Assembly (NCBI GenBank): GCA_025370845.1
Contig: JAMXFF010000033.1
Span: forward strand, 1-64,000
Length of the DNA: 64,000 bases
Origin: Laspinema palackyanum D2a
Lineage (GTDB): Bacteria > Cyanobacteriota > Cyanobacteriia > Cyanobacteriales > Laspinemataceae
Direction of reading: 5' to 3'
The notes under the pieces were generated by a model. It searched no databases and was not told the origin of the DNA. It was given only the letters and a program-made list of their open reading frames with translations. The translations under genes were made by a program, and so were the position numbers. Positions 42,900 through 54,426 of this stretch are shown here, in pieces; the stretch's first letter is position 1; each line of letters starts with the position of its first letter.

Positions 42900-43946
42900 T
42901 TACGGATACAGCAAAATCTTATAAGTGTCAGGGGTCGGCTGAACTGCTCTTTCTACAGCAGCAGCTAATTCTTGGAGTGGATATTTATCACTCACCAATT
43001 TATCCACATCAATCCTCTTATTAAAGACAATATCTGTCGCTAACCCTTGAACTCGATAGCTGGAACTGTAGCTTCCCATCAAGTCAATTTCGCGGCGATA
43101 TAAAATATTCGGATTAATTGGAATTTCTACCTCATCGGGAAATTCGGCAAAAAATAGGATTTTCCCGCCTTTGCGGGTACAGTCGAGGGCTTGGAAAAAG
43201 GCCTGATCGCTCGGAACTGCCAAGATACTCGTATCCACTCCCATTCCCCCCGTTCGTTCTTTCACCTGACTGGCTAAGTCTGGATTACGAGCATCAAACG
43301 CTGCTTCTGCCCCTAATTCCAAGGCTTTCTCTAGGCGAGAGGGGAGCAAATCCGTGGCGATCGCCCTCGCGCCAAAATAGTTGACCAGCATCACAAACAT
43401 CAGTCCGATGGGACCCGCCCCCGTAATTAACACGGTCTGTCCTGGTTCCACTCGGGCCTTTTTCACCGCTTTTAAGCAGCAGTTTGTCGGTTCCACAAAA
43501 CTCGCTTGCTCAAAGGTGACAGAATCAGGAATGGGAATCAGCCCCCCATTCCTGACAATATGTCCAGGGACCTTCACATATTCTGCAAATCCACCACCAC
43601 TAGGAGCAAATCCCGCAGTGGTAGTGATATTTTTATAAACCTCACACATGGAAAAGTTTTCATTCAGGCAGTAGGTGCAATGCATACAGGGGATATGGTG
43701 CATCACCACAACCCGCTGTCCAACTTGCCATCCCGTTACCGCCTCTCCCACTGCAGAAATCACCCCCGCCGTTTCATGTCCAAAAATTCGCGGGGGTTCA
43801 TAGAGTGGATACCGAATTTTTTTTATATCTGATTGACATAGCCCCACAACCCGTACTTGTACCAAAACCTCATCAGCATCTAGTTCTGGCAGAGGGATGT
43901 CTTCATAACTGAGCTGATTGACTCCTCTAAAAACCTGTGCTTTCAT
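42900..43946 (-). CDS. zinc-dependent medium-chain alcohol/polyol dehydrogenase
   Basis: 348 residues. Catalytic zinc site in VGLCQSDIKK and IFGHETAGVI, structural zinc loop CMHCTYCLNENFSMC with four cysteines, and the NAD-binding VLITGAGPIGLMFVMLVNYF. GAEAAFDARN follows. It resembles threonine/sorbitol dehydrogenase or the sugar-phosphate dehydrogenases of the same family. It is co-oriented with, and just upstream of, the glycan locus, though separated from it by uma2, so it may be unrelated. Confidence 0.83.
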   Translation of the reverse strand: MKAQVFRGVNQLSYEDIPLPELDADEVLVQVRVVGLCQSDIKKIRYPLYEPPRIFGHETAGVISAVGEAVTGWQVGQRVVVMHHIPCMHCTYCLNENFSMCEVYKNITTTAGFAPSGGGFAEYVKVPGHIVRNGGLIPIPDSVTFEQASFVEPTNCCLKAVKKARVEPGQTVLITGAGPIGLMFVMLVNYFGARAIATDLLPSRLEKALELGAEAAFDARNPDLASQVKERTGGMGVDTSILAVPSDQAFFQALDCTRKGGKILFFAEFPDEVEIPINPNILYRREIDLMGSYSSSYRVQGLATDIVFNKRIDVDKLVSDKYPLQELAAAVERAVQPTPDTYKILLYP

Positions 43947-43978
43947 TTTTGCTTATTTTTAAAAAACTTTAACTTACC

Positions 43979-44365
43979 CTACCAGACGCGATTGACAGGA
44001 TAAGCATCGAAAATAGCATCAAGACTGAGAAGTGGGTGCTGTTCTACCGTCGCTTGAGCGATTAAAATCCTATCAAAAGGGTCTTTGTGCGCCATCGGCA
44101 AATTCTCTAGCGCCCAAACGTCGGTGACTTGAATAGGGAGAAGTTGCAGATTATTGGTTTGTTGTTGGGTTTCGATTAACTCCCGCAAGGGCAGTTCTAG
44201 GTTTAATTTCCCCAGTTGCAATTTGATTTGCATTTCCCAAACACTGGCGACACTAAGAATCAATTCGTTGCTGGGGTGGGCCAATAAGCTGCTAACCCGT
44301 TCTGAAAGCCTTTCACTGTCACCTGTCCACCACAAGAAGGTGTGGGTATCCAGCAGCAATTTCAT
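43979..44365 (-). CDS. PIN-domain toxin (VapC-like)
   Basis: 128 residues. LLLDTHTFLWWTGDSERLS is the N-terminal PIN motif with the first metal-binding aspartate, VASVWEMQIKLQLGKL supplies the glutamate, and AHKDPFDRILIAQATVEQHP the C-terminal aspartates. Predicted Mg-dependent ribonuclease. It lies 2 bp downstream of its DUF2281 antitoxin gene. Confidence 0.88.
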   Translation of the reverse strand: MKLLLDTHTFLWWTGDSERLSERVSSLLAHPSNELILSVASVWEMQIKLQLGKLNLELPLRELIETQQQTNNLQLLPIQVTDVWALENLPMAHKDPFDRILIAQATVEQHPLLSLDAIFDAYPVNRVW

Positions 44366-44367
44366 GA

Positions 44368-44592
44368 TTACTCACTCCAATATTCAGCGGGAATAGGGTC
44401 GTTAAAGTCTTCACTCATCCAAACTTTACCGCGATGTAACCCAGGGACGCGAGGTTGAGGGGCTTGTGGTTCGATGTATTTTTGAGCCAGAAATTCAATG
44501 TAATCTAAGACTTGTTGCTGCTGTTGAGGGGGTAGTTGTTGCAGTTGCCCGATCGCCGATTCAATTAAACTTTGGGTGCTTGAACTGGACAT
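44368..44592 (-). CDS. DUF2281 antitoxin
   Basis: 74 residues. IGQLQQLPPQQQQQVLDYIE and FLAQKY form the DUF2281 helix pair, and the C-terminal GKVWMSEDFNDPIPAEYW is the segment that typically contacts the PIN toxin. Upstream of the PIN gene with a 2-bp gap. Probable autorepressor of the pair; no operator is obvious. Confidence 0.85.
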   Translation of the reverse strand: MSSSSTQSLIESAIGQLQQLPPQQQQQVLDYIEFLAQKYIEPQAPQPRVPGLHRGKVWMSEDFNDPIPAEYWSE

Positions 44593-44798
44593 TTTTACCT
44601 CCGGAAAGGTTGTTGGGTGGGCAGTTTGGATGAATTTAGCCTAACACGAGGGCTAAGGTTCCCCCAGGTGCGATCGCCTTGACGCTCCCCTACAGAAAAG
44701 TTGGGACTTGTCTGGGCGATCGCATCCCTACCCGAATGCTATAACTGGGACGCGATCGCCCCTAAGACTCTCTATGTTTACTTTTGCTTTCTATCTAT

Positions 44799-46670
44799 AT
44801 GAATGAACTCCAATCTGATGTTTTAGTGGTGGGTGGCACTACGGGAGGAACCGCTGCGGCAATTCAAGCGGCGCGTCGAGGTGTTCAAACGGTTTTAGTC
44901 AGCGAATTTCCTTGGTTGGGAGGAATGCTCACCAGTGCAGGAGTTTCGGCCCCTGATGGGAATGAGTTGGCGGCGTTTCAAACAGGTCTATGGGGTGCCC
45001 TCCTGCAATCTCTGCAATGTCAGCAAGAGGGCGGATTAGACCACGGATGGGTGAGTTTTTTTACTTTCGATCCGCGCACTGCGGCCCAAATTTTTGCGGA
45101 CTGGGTGAAAGAACTGCCGAATCTGCACTGGATTTCTGGACAAGTTCCAGTGGAAGTGTTGCGCGATGGAAATGCGATCGCAGGGGTTCGTTTTCAAGAT
45201 GTGATTGTCAAAGCGAAAATTACTTTAGATGGAACGGAACTGGGTGATTTACTAGCGTTGGCAGAAATTCCATATCGTTGGGGTTGGGAATTTCAAAGGG
45301 AGTGGAATGAACCCAGCGCGCCTGTTGCCCCCAATCTGTTAACAGAACGATATCCTGTACAAGCACCTACCTGGGTGGTGGTGATGCAGGATTATGGGGA
45401 GGGGGCGACTGCGCCTGAAATTCCTGCACCTCCTATTGAGGATTGCAGTAGCTTTTTGGGGGCTTGGGACAATTATGGCCCTGAGTCTTTTCTCAATTAC
45501 GGCAGATTGCCTGGAAATCGCTTCATGATTAATTGGCCAATCCAAGGCAATGATTATGGGGAAGGGGTGGGGCGACTTGTAGAAACGGACGCATCACGTT
45601 TAGAGTTTCTCCAAGAGGCGCGATCGCATTCCCAAAGTTTTGCAAAGTTTATCCAAACCCATTTGGGACCTCGTTATGGGTTGGCTGAGGATATTTTTCC
45701 CATCTCTATAAAAAGAGTGGAAGGGGACGGGAATTTTTCTCAAAACTCTGTTTTGGGCGGAGGGGCCTACGCTTTGCATCCTTATTATCGAGAAAGTAGG
45801 CGAGTGGTAGGTGTGAAAACGATTACAGAACTGGATATTTTGCCTGGGGTTGGGGGGGGTGTGGCTCCTTTATCTGTAAATGAATCAGGAGTCTGCGATG
45901 CGATCGCCTTGGGGAATTATGCCAATGATCATCATTATCCCCATTTAGAAAGTCTGGACCCTTCTTTTAATCTGGCCCCCAAATCCATGCACTGGGGTGG
46001 GCGCTGGACTGGGACGCCTTTTACGATTCCTTATGGTTCTTTAGTGCCGTTGGCGACTGATGGACTGTTAGTTTGTGAAAAAAATATTTCTGTATCTCAT
46101 ATTGCCAATGGCGCCACTCGTCTGCAACCTGTGGTGATGGGAATTGGACAAGCAGCAGGAATGGCAGCAGCGCTTTGTGTGGAAAAAAATTGTCAACCCA
46201 GGGATTTGCCTGTGCGGATCTTGCAGGTTGCATTATTAGAGGATGCGATCGCCCCAACTGCTTTGGTCCCTCTGTTTAATCTCACTCCTGAAGATGGCGA
46301 CTGGTTGGATTGTCAAAAATTTTATTTAGAAAATCCAGAGCAGTATCCCCTCAGTGGCGATCGCCCAAATAAGGGAAAATTTTATAAAACTCACAAGACA
46401 TCATCAATCGATATCAAATCATCAATTGGAGATTCGCAAACTAACTATTGCCAACACTTTATCGGGGAATTGCATAAAAAAGGATTACAGGACTATGCGA
46501 TTGTTCTGACGCATCCGGTAGAAATGGCGGGTCAAAGTTGGAGTCTGGTCACCTTGCGTGCAGAAATAGACTGTCAATTGAAAGAGTGCCAGGATGAGCA
46601 AGAGTTAAATATTTGGGGCCGTCAGAATTCCTCGGGAAATTGGATCATTGTGGAAGAACTAACGGCCTAA
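44799..46670 (+). CDS. FAD-dependent oxidoreductase (FAD_oxidored family)
   Basis: About 623 residues from the ATG at 44799 (MNELQSDVLVVGG). The dinucleotide fold is DVLVVGGTTGGTAAAIQAAR followed by SEFPWLGGMLTSAGVSAPDG, typical of the FAD_oxidored family (PF12831). KAKITLDGTELGDLLALAEI and the later CEKNISVSHIANGATRLQPV, GIGQAAGMAAALC are the other FAD contacts. A C-terminal extension of about 110 residues is less conserved. Substrate unknown. It stands alone upstream of hetR. Confidence 0.85.
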   Translation: MNELQSDVLVVGGTTGGTAAAIQAARRGVQTVLVSEFPWLGGMLTSAGVSAPDGNELAAFQTGLWGALLQSLQCQQEGGLDHGWVSFFTFDPRTAAQIFADWVKELPNLHWISGQVPVEVLRDGNAIAGVRFQDVIVKAKITLDGTELGDLLALAEIPYRWGWEFQREWNEPSAPVAPNLLTERYPVQAPTWVVVMQDYGEGATAPEIPAPPIEDCSSFLGAWDNYGPESFLNYGRLPGNRFMINWPIQGNDYGEGVGRLVETDASRLEFLQEARSHSQSFAKFIQTHLGPRYGLAEDIFPISIKRVEGDGNFSQNSVLGGGAYALHPYYRESRRVVGVKTITELDILPGVGGGVAPLSVNESGVCDAIALGNYANDHHYPHLESLDPSFNLAPKSMHWGGRWTGTPFTIPYGSLVPLATDGLLVCEKNISVSHIANGATRLQPVVMGIGQAAGMAAALCVEKNCQPRDLPVRILQVALLEDAIAPTALVPLFNLTPEDGDWLDCQKFYLENPEQYPLSGDRPNKGKFYKTHKTSSIDIKSSIGDSQTNYCQHFIGELHKKGLQDYAIVLTHPVEMAGQSWSLVTLRAEIDCQLKECQDEQELNIWGRQNSSGNWIIVEELTA

Positions 46671-48206
<1,536 letters not shown>

Positions 48207-48528
48207 AATGGCATCGGGCATCCTCTCATTCCATCCTTGCCGAATGGGAAAGGAATGCCCTCTGCTGTAATCGTCAATCAGTGTGTTTCCCATCAATCTA
48301 GTGTAAAGTCTATAAATCTCCTCTAACGCCCCTTTATAGGGGCGAAATATTGGGGAGTTACAGATAGAAATTCAGCATTTAACCGCCAATAAAACAATTC
48401 CAAAAAACCGCCTTTCTGAAGATTTTAGAAGGGATAAGAAGTTAAATTAAACTGCTTAAAGCCAGTTTAAAATGTGAAGAATAGAGATTTGAAAAGAATA
48501 CAAAATCTGGTTGTAAAAATATTTGTGA

Positions 48529-48550
48529 TTAGCCCGCCTACGCGGGCTAA
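48529..48550. repeat. perfect 9-bp-stem hairpin TTAGCCCGC-CTAC-GCGGGCTAA
   Basis: Perfect inverted repeat with a 4-base loop in the spacer between hetR and the convergent cysW. There is no T-run directly after it on either strand, so it resembles a dispersed palindromic element more than a terminator. Confidence 0.7.
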
Positions 48551-48563
48551 TTCCATATAGCTC

Positions 48564-48587
48564 CACCCTGCAAGGGTGCGGGTTTTT
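48564..48587 (+). terminator. possible intrinsic terminator downstream of hetR
   Basis: Stem CACCCT/AGGGTG (48564-48578, 3-base loop) followed by CGGGTTTTT. It lies 360 bp after hetR and just before the convergent cysW stop codon. The four bases between stem and T-run make it imperfect. Confidence 0.5.
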
Positions 48588-48593
48588 AGAAAC

Positions 48594-49472
48594 TCAAGCT
48601 TTGCGAATACCGATTGGCCTAGAACTCCCCTGTTGACGCTCTAAAATTTCTTTTGCCACTAAACTGACCAATCCCAGACAGGCTAACAGTGCCGCTGCGG
48701 AAAATGCTGACTGGGTTTGATACTGCTTATAAGCTTCTTCTACAAATAACGGTAAGGTTTGGGTTTTGCCAATTAAGTTGCCAGAGACGACGGCAACAGC
48801 ACCAAACTCGCCCATTGCTCTGGCATTGGTTAAAATGACTCCATACAACAGTCCCCAGCGGATATTCGGTAAGGTAATCCGCCAGAAGATTTGCCAATCA
48901 TTTGCTCCCAGGGTTTTTGCGGCTTCTTCCTGTTCGGGTCCGGTTTCCTCTAAGACGGGAATCACGGAACGAGCGACAAAGGGGAGGGTTATAAATAAAC
49001 TGGCAATGATGATTCCGGGTAAGGCAAAAATAATCTGAAGATTGGCCGATTGAATCAGAGGACCAAACCAGCCATTTCTTCCATAAAGTAGAACAATCAT
49101 CAACCCCGCGACAACGGGGGAGATGGAAAAGGGTAAGTCAATGATGCTGACAATAAAGGCTCGACCGGGAATTTTATGGCGGGCGATCGCCCATGCCGCG
49201 CATAATCCAAACAGGGTATTAATCGGGAGAACAATCGCGGCAACGATGACGGTGAGCTGAATCGCGGCTAAAAAGTGAGGATCCCTAAAGTTGCTAAAGA
49301 AGGGGCCAAACCCGCTTCTAAATGCTTGATAAAAGACATTCAGTGCAGGAATGAAGAGAACCAGTGCTAAATAGGCGATCGCTACCCCAATGGCAATTCT
49401 CCGCACCCATTGTTCTTGCTTTTTTGAATGGCCACTCTTCTCTACGGGCTGATTACTGATTGGTTTAAGCAT
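48594..49472 (-). CDS. cysW: sulfate ABC transporter permease CysW
   Basis: 292 residues with six hydrophobic segments. The EAA loop is EEAAKTLGANDWQIFWRITL followed by PNIRWGLLYGVILTNARAMG, and EFGAVAVVSGNLIGKTQTLP is the CysW signature. It forms the membrane channel with CysT. Last gene of the sulfate operon as transcribed; overlaps cysT by 8 bp. Confidence 0.92.
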   Translation of the reverse strand: MLKPISNQPVEKSGHSKKQEQWVRRIAIGVAIAYLALVLFIPALNVFYQAFRSGFGPFFSNFRDPHFLAAIQLTVIVAAIVLPINTLFGLCAAWAIARHKIPGRAFIVSIIDLPFSISPVVAGLMIVLLYGRNGWFGPLIQSANLQIIFALPGIIIASLFITLPFVARSVIPVLEETGPEQEEAAKTLGANDWQIFWRITLPNIRWGLLYGVILTNARAMGEFGAVAVVSGNLIGKTQTLPLFVEEAYKQYQTQSAFSAAALLACLGLVSLVAKEILERQQGSSRPIGIRKA

Positions 49473-50316
49473 ACCGTCTTCCCCAAGCTTGCACGAGATT
49501 AATTGCGAATAAAATGGCCAAAGAAACTGCTAACAGTACAACGCCTATCACTGTTGCTCCATAGTAGTCATATTGTTCCAGTCGTTGAAAAATTAAGACT
49601 GGGGCGATTAAATCCTTAAACGGAATATTGGACGCCACAATCACAATTGATCCATACTCTCCCACAGCCCGGGAAAATCCCAAAGCCACACCAATTAAAA
49701 TCGGTGAAATCAACTGCGGAATAATAATTCGCCAAAAGGTTTGAGAATTAGAAGCACCCAAACTCCAAGCGGCTTCTTCAACTTCTGGCTCTAGTTCCCT
49801 TAAAACAGGTTGCACCGTTCGCACGACAAAGGGAAGGGAGATAAATAACATGGCAATGCCTACTCCGAACCGGGTAAAGGCAATTTGAATCCCAAACGGT
49901 GCAACTAGGGAGCCGATCCAACCCGCTGGACTATAAACCGTGGCGATCGTCAAACCTGCTACTGCTGTGGGCAAGGCAAAAGGCAAGTCAATCGTTGCAT
50001 CAATAATCCGCTTAAAAGGAAAATCATAGCGCACTAAAACCCAGGCAATTAAAGTCCCAAATACGCCATTAATCAGCGCAGTAACAAAAGCTGTAACAAA
50101 GGTGACGTCATAAGCAGACAGCGCCACGGGACTGGTCGCAATTCGCCAAAATTCACTGGGGTCTTTTGTCGCAGACATCCACAACAAGGCGGCCATCGGC
50201 AGTAACAGCATGATGCTGAGATAGCCAATCGTAATCCGCCAAGGCCAAGATAGATGAAGGAGGCCACCGAGGGAGTTTAGGAATTTTTTTCGAGGCTTAT
50301 TGAAGGAAATCGCCAT
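49465..50316 (-). CDS. cysT: sulfate ABC transporter permease CysT
   Basis: 283 residues, six hydrophobic segments. PEVEEAAWSLGASNSQTFWR is the EAA loop; FSRAVGEYGSIVIVASNIPF KDL is characteristic of CysT (given here in two pieces). DLPFALPTAVAGLTIATVYS is also conserved. Heterodimer partner of CysW. Confidence 0.92.
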   Translation of the reverse strand: MAISFNKPRKKFLNSLGGLLHLSWPWRITIGYLSIMLLLPMAALLWMSATKDPSEFWRIATSPVALSAYDVTFVTAFVTALINGVFGTLIAWVLVRYDFPFKRIIDATIDLPFALPTAVAGLTIATVYSPAGWIGSLVAPFGIQIAFTRFGVGIAMLFISLPFVVRTVQPVLRELEPEVEEAAWSLGASNSQTFWRIIIPQLISPILIGVALGFSRAVGEYGSIVIVASNIPFKDLIAPVLIFQRLEQYDYYGATVIGVVLLAVSLAILFAINLVQAWGRRYA

Positions 50317-50454
50317 AAGGAAATTGGAATTATTGTTACTATTTATTGATGAACTTCAACAATACCAAAATCTAAATTTGGTAACCATTAATTGTTCCGG
50401 CCTATTGTGTGGGAGGATGACAAACCCGTAGGTTAACCAATTTCCGCAATTTGT

Positions 50455-51465
50455 TTAACAAATGGCAGAAAATATTTTAGTTTCTTTGGGCTTGACGTAG
50501 ACCTGCTGATTGGCTTCCAGTTGCAGTTCATCATACCGCTCCCGACTTAATTGTGCCGTCAAAATTGCCCCCGATTTCAACACTAATTCTAATTGAATTT
50601 CCCATCCTAAATGAACCAACCGGGTTACTTTTGCCGAAACAAACTCAGGTTCCGGATTTGTTCTAATTAATAAATCATGAGGACGCAGAAATATTTTGTC
50701 CGAGGGTGAAATTTCAGACTGAGTTGTACAGAGTCCGGAATTAATAGGAAGAACATTGACCGGACCAATAAAACTCATGACAAACGAACTGGCGGGTTGA
50801 TCATAGATTTCGCTGGCTGTCCCTACTTGTTCGACCCGACCGTTGTTCATCACCACAATTTCATCGGCGACTTCCATCGCTTCTTCTTGATCGTGGGTGA
50901 CAAAAACCGTGGTCACATGAACTTCATCATGTAAATGTCGAAGCCAAGCCCGCAGTTCTTTACGGACTTTTGCATCTAATGCACCAAAGGGTTCATCGAG
51001 TAACAAAACTTTGGGTTGTACGGCTAAGGCTCTGGCTAACGCAATCCGCTGGCGTTGACCCCCAGAGAGTTGTGCCGGATAGCGATCGCCTAAGCCTTGC
51101 AGTTGAACCAACTCTAACAACTGCTCCACCCGCTCACGAACTTGAGGCTTGGGAACTTTGCGAATTTCTAAGGGAAAGGCAATATTTTTACGAATAGTCA
51201 TGTGTTTAAACAGCGCATAATGCTGAAACACAAAACCAATATTTCGCTCCTGGACCCGGACTTGGGTCGCATTTTCTCCGGTTAAATAGATTTCCCCTTG
51301 ATCCGGTGCTTCTAGTCCGGCAATCAGTCGCAGTAAGGTCGATTTCCCGGACCCAGAAGGTCCTAAAAGGGCAACCAAAGATCCACTTTGAATGTCGAGG
51401 TTGACCTGATCAAGGGCCAAAAATGAACCAAAATTTTTAGAAACGTCCTGAATTAAGATTCCCAT
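50455..51465 (-). CDS. cysA: sulfate ABC transporter ATP-binding protein CysA
   Basis: 336 residues. Walker [21 protein letters not shown]-loop [20 protein letters not shown], signature [18 protein letters not shown], Walker [13 protein letters not shown] and H-loop [18 protein letters not shown]. After residue 235 there is a TOBE-type regulatory domain ([23 protein letters not shown]). It energises CysT/CysW. A 138-bp spacer separates it from cysT. Confidence 0.93.
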   Translation of the reverse strand: MGILIQDVSKNFGSFLALDQVNLDIQSGSLVALLGPSGSGKSTLLRLIAGLEAPDQGEIYLTGENATQVRVQERNIGFVFQHYALFKHMTIRKNIAFPLEIRKVPKPQVRERVEQLLELVQLQGLGDRYPAQLSGGQRQRIALARALAVQPKVLLLDEPFGALDAKVRKELRAWLRHLHDEVHVTTVFVTHDQEEAMEVADEIVVMNNGRVEQVGTASEIYDQPASSFVMSFIGPVNVLPINSGLCTTQSEISPSDKIFLRPHDLLIRTNPEPEFVSAKVTRLVHLGWEIQLELVLKSGAILTAQLSRERYDELQLEANQQVYVKPKETKIFSAIC

Positions 51466-51552
51466 GATTACAATTTGCAGGGTGAAGTCAATAAAATGCG
51501 GGATTGGAGAGCATCATCTGATTGAATAGATGCCCTTAAAATTGAGGCGATG

Positions 51553-52599
51553 TTAGGGACGATATAAACTAGCTTGAATCTCATCAAAAACTGCCCCTTC
51601 GTCAAAAAATTGTTGTTGTACGGCATTCCATCCGCCCAAATCTTCAATGGTAAAGGGGGTGTTAACCCGGGGAAAGCGATCGCCTTGATTGCTCTCCACT
51701 GTGGGTTCTACTGGGCGAAACCCATAGCGCGCAAAAATACTTTGGGCTTCTGGGGTAAATAAATATTGGACAAATGCTTCAGCCAGTTCCCGATTCCCAT
51801 GTTTATCCACATTTTCATCAATCACTGCCACAGCATTTTCTATTGCAATATTAACCTGTGGGACAAGGTAAGACAGGGGGCGATCGTTCAGTCCCGCTAA
51901 AATCATTTCATTTTCATAGTTCACCAACACATCTCCCTGGCGTTGCTCCACAAAAGCATCGGTTGCTTCCCGGGAGTCTTTAGACAAAACCACTGCATTC
52001 TCATAGACTTTCTGGGTAAAAGTTCGCGCCTCCTCTGGCGTTCCTCCAGTTTGGGTGACGGAACCCCATAGCGCGAGAAAACTCCACCGCGCACCCCCAG
52101 AGGTTTTCGGGTTAGCTAGAACAATCTGGACGTCATCTTTGGCTAAATCCGCCCAGGTTTGAATGCCTTTGGGATTATTGGGTCTAGTGGCAATTGTTGC
52201 CACAGAACGAGTGACGATGGAATTATTGGGTGCTTCTTGTTCCCAACCGGGTTCAATCAGTCCGTCTTTTTCCAGTTGTTTGATATCCAAGGCTAACGCT
52301 AGGGCGACGACATCAGCATCCAGTCCATGTAGGACGGTGCGGGTTTGGGTCCCGGAAGGGCCGTAACTTTGGCGAATCACCGCCTTGCGATCGTGTTGCT
52401 GATTCCAAGTTTCTAGGAATTGGGGAATGATTTCTTGATAGGCGGAAGGGGTCACCATATAGGAGACGAGGGTCAATTCCAGGGGACTACCATTGCCCAG
52501 ATTACCTGTGCAGGCAGCGATCGCCAGACTTAAACTAACTCCCGATAGGAAAACAACGATCCACCGGATTAAGAAATTTGGGGACAAAAAGCGACTCAT
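51553..52599 (-). CDS. sbpA: periplasmic sulfate-binding protein
   Basis: About 348 residues from the ATG at 52599 (MSRFLSPNF). It begins with a lipoprotein-type signal, VFLSGVSLSLAIAAC, whose cysteine follows a lipobox. SYMVTPSAYQEIIPQFLETW, QSYGPSGTQTRTVLHGLDAD and NPKTSGGARWSFLALWG are the sulfate-contact regions of the SbpA/ThiX family. The frame is open to 52677 but those residues precede the signal peptide and are hydrophobic noise. One of two paralogues in this operon. Confidence 0.9.
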   Translation of the reverse strand: MSRFLSPNFLIRWIVVFLSGVSLSLAIAACTGNLGNGSPLELTLVSYMVTPSAYQEIIPQFLETWNQQHDRKAVIRQSYGPSGTQTRTVLHGLDADVVALALALDIKQLEKDGLIEPGWEQEAPNNSIVTRSVATIATRPNNPKGIQTWADLAKDDVQIVLANPKTSGGARWSFLALWGSVTQTGGTPEEARTFTQKVYENAVVLSKDSREATDAFVEQRQGDVLVNYENEMILAGLNDRPLSYLVPQVNIAIENAVAVIDENVDKHGNRELAEAFVQYLFTPEAQSIFARYGFRPVEPTVESNQGDRFPRVNTPFTIEDLGGWNAVQQQFFDEGAVFDEIQASLYRP

Positions 52600-52724
52600 T
52601 TTCACCAGAACCCTAGGTATTTTAGCAATAATAATCAAGAAGTCTAATAGAGCCAAGGGCAGGTAGAGCGAGTCCACCTTATCCCCTGCTCAAAATCATC
52701 TTCCGTGAATTGATGTGCTGGCAA

Positions 52725-53075
52725 TTACCAGTTCTCCTCATCAGGGTCCGTTGATTTACTCCAAATTTCTACATCTAGGTCGTTCAGATAAATCATTGCA
52801 CTATCAATCTGGCATTGTTTTCCCCGCAGATCGAGGTCAAACCACCCATCATTTTTGATATTAGCTGACAACAAGGCTGCATTCAGGTTAACGGTCAATC
52901 CATAATCAGAAATCAGATGAGAAATGATCGGTTCCTCCTGATACTCTTTCGGAATCCGAATCCGAATTCGTAGGTGTGTGGGTCGCGAGTCATCACTTGA
53001 GAGGTTTAAAGGCTGCGGTTGGGAACCTGGATAACTCCCGTTTACTTGAGCCTGATAATTAGGGTGAGTCGCCAT
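52725..53075 (-). CDS. NIL-domain protein of the sulfate operon
   Basis: 116 residues. Residues 30-105 form a NIL (ferredoxin-like ligand-sensing) domain: THLRIRIRIPKEYQEEPIIS, HLISDYGLTVNLNAALLSAN and IYLNDLDVEIW. Cyanobacterial sulfate operons carry a small NIL ORF next to the permease genes, where it may regulate transport. It lies between the two binding-protein genes. Confidence 0.85.
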   Translation of the reverse strand: MATHPNYQAQVNGSYPGSQPQPLNLSSDDSRPTHLRIRIRIPKEYQEEPIISHLISDYGLTVNLNAALLSANIKNDGWFDLDLRGKQCQIDSAMIYLNDLDVEIWSKSTDPDEENW

Positions 53076-53156
53076 AAATTTCTCCGCTTGAGCTAATTTT
53101 ATCTATTCCTCAATAAGGTTGGGAATTAACCGTTTTAGGGGACTTGTTATGCACTC

Positions 53157-54317
53157 TTATCGCCTGACTTGACTCAAAATTGTGTCAAAGATAGCGCCAT
53201 CGTCAAAGAATTTAGTTTGCACTGCATCCCACCCCCCCAAGTCAGCAACGGTGAACAAGGTTCGGATCGGCGGAAATTGACTGCTAAATTCAGCAGCAAC
53301 GTTTGGCTCTACAGGCCGGAATCCAACTTTGGCAAATTCCCGTTGAGCAGTTGGGGTAAATAAATATTGGACGAAGGCTTCTGCGACTTCCCGGGTCCCA
53401 TGTTTATCCACATTGGCATCAACCACGGCAATGGGATTATCGATAGAAATATTCACTTCGGGAATCACATAGGGGAGTTCTTCGCCGTTTTGTTTCGCCA
53501 ATATCACTTCATTTTCATAGTTGATTAATACATCCCCTTGACCCTGTTTGAAAAAGACGTCACTGGATTCGCGAGCATCTCGGGGAAGGACGGGGACATT
53601 TTGGAAGACTTGACGAGTAAATTCGTTGGCAGTGGTATCATTGCCTCCATTTTGGGTGACGGCACCCCAAAGACCTAGGAAATTCCATCGGGCACCGCCA
53701 GAGGTTTTGGGGTTAGCGGTAATCACGCTGACATCATCTTTGGCTAAGTCTTGCCAGGTGTTAATGCCTTTGGGGTTACCGGGTCGGGTGACTAAAGCGG
53801 CAACGGATTTATGCACGATCGCATTGTTAGGCGCTTCTTGTTCCCACCCCGGTTGTATCAGTCCCGCTTTTTCAATTTGTTGGGTATCTAATGCCAAAGC
53901 TAAGGCAACGATATCCGCTTCTAATCCATCAATAACGGCTCGGGTTTGGGAACCGGACCCCCCATAACTTTGGGTAAAGGTGACTTCTTGGTTATGTTCT
54001 TCTTTCCACTGCTGTGCAAATTGCGGAATGATTTGCTCATACGCGGCACGAGTGACGGCATAAGACACCAGAGTGAGTTGGACGTTATCTCCACCTCCTG
54101 CTCCTGTGGGACTTCCACAAGCTGCGATCGCCGCGCTCAAGCTCAGTCCCACCAGAAATAATGAAACGGATTTTTGAATTTGTAGATACTTCCCTCGACC
54201 CCTGAACCATTCTTTCCACCAAGGGACGAGGGTCCCTAGCCTAAACCCCCCACTCCCTAATCTGCGGTTTTGAGCAGCGGAGTTTGTTCCCTCTGCGATG
54301 CCTTGCCATTGACCCAT
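53157..54317 (-). CDS. second periplasmic sulfate-binding protein
   Basis: 386 residues. The signal LFLVGLSLSAAIAACGSPTG lies unusually deep, after about 48 residues; the start is nonetheless supported by GAGGTAGG just before the ATG at 54317. SYAVTRAAYEQIIPQFAQQW, QSYGGSGSQTRAVIDGLEAD and NPKTSGGARWNFLGLWGAVT match the paralogue at 51553-52599 throughout. Probably first gene of the operon. Different affinity or induction for the two binding proteins is inference. Confidence 0.88.
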   Translation of the reverse strand: MGQWQGIAEGTNSAAQNRRLGSGGFRLGTLVPWWKEWFRGRGKYLQIQKSVSLFLVGLSLSAAIAACGSPTGAGGGDNVQLTLVSYAVTRAAYEQIIPQFAQQWKEEHNQEVTFTQSYGGSGSQTRAVIDGLEADIVALALALDTQQIEKAGLIQPGWEQEAPNNAIVHKSVAALVTRPGNPKGINTWQDLAKDDVSVITANPKTSGGARWNFLGLWGAVTQNGGNDTTANEFTRQVFQNVPVLPRDARESSDVFFKQGQGDVLINYENEVILAKQNGEELPYVIPEVNISIDNPIAVVDANVDKHGTREVAEAFVQYLFTPTAQREFAKVGFRPVEPNVAAEFSSQFPPIRTLFTVADLGGWDAVQTKFFDDGAIFDTILSQVRR

Positions 54318-54393
54318 ATACCTACCTCGGTTTAATCTACGGTAACTTGGTCGAGATACCGATATTTAATGATGAAAATCAACAGTATCGGAA

Positions 54394-54426
54394 AATTTAA
54401 AAAAAAGCAAGTGTTTTTTTTAAATT
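54394..54426. promoter_or_regulatory. 13-bp perfect AT-only inverted repeat upstream of the sulfate operon
   Basis: AATTTAAAAAAAA and TTTTTTTTAAATT are separated by GCAAGTG, about 77 bp upstream of the first sulfate-binding gene. A symmetrical operator site for a LysR-type regulator such as CysR is a reasonable guess; it could also be a cruciform-prone or terminator-like structure. Confidence 0.4.
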
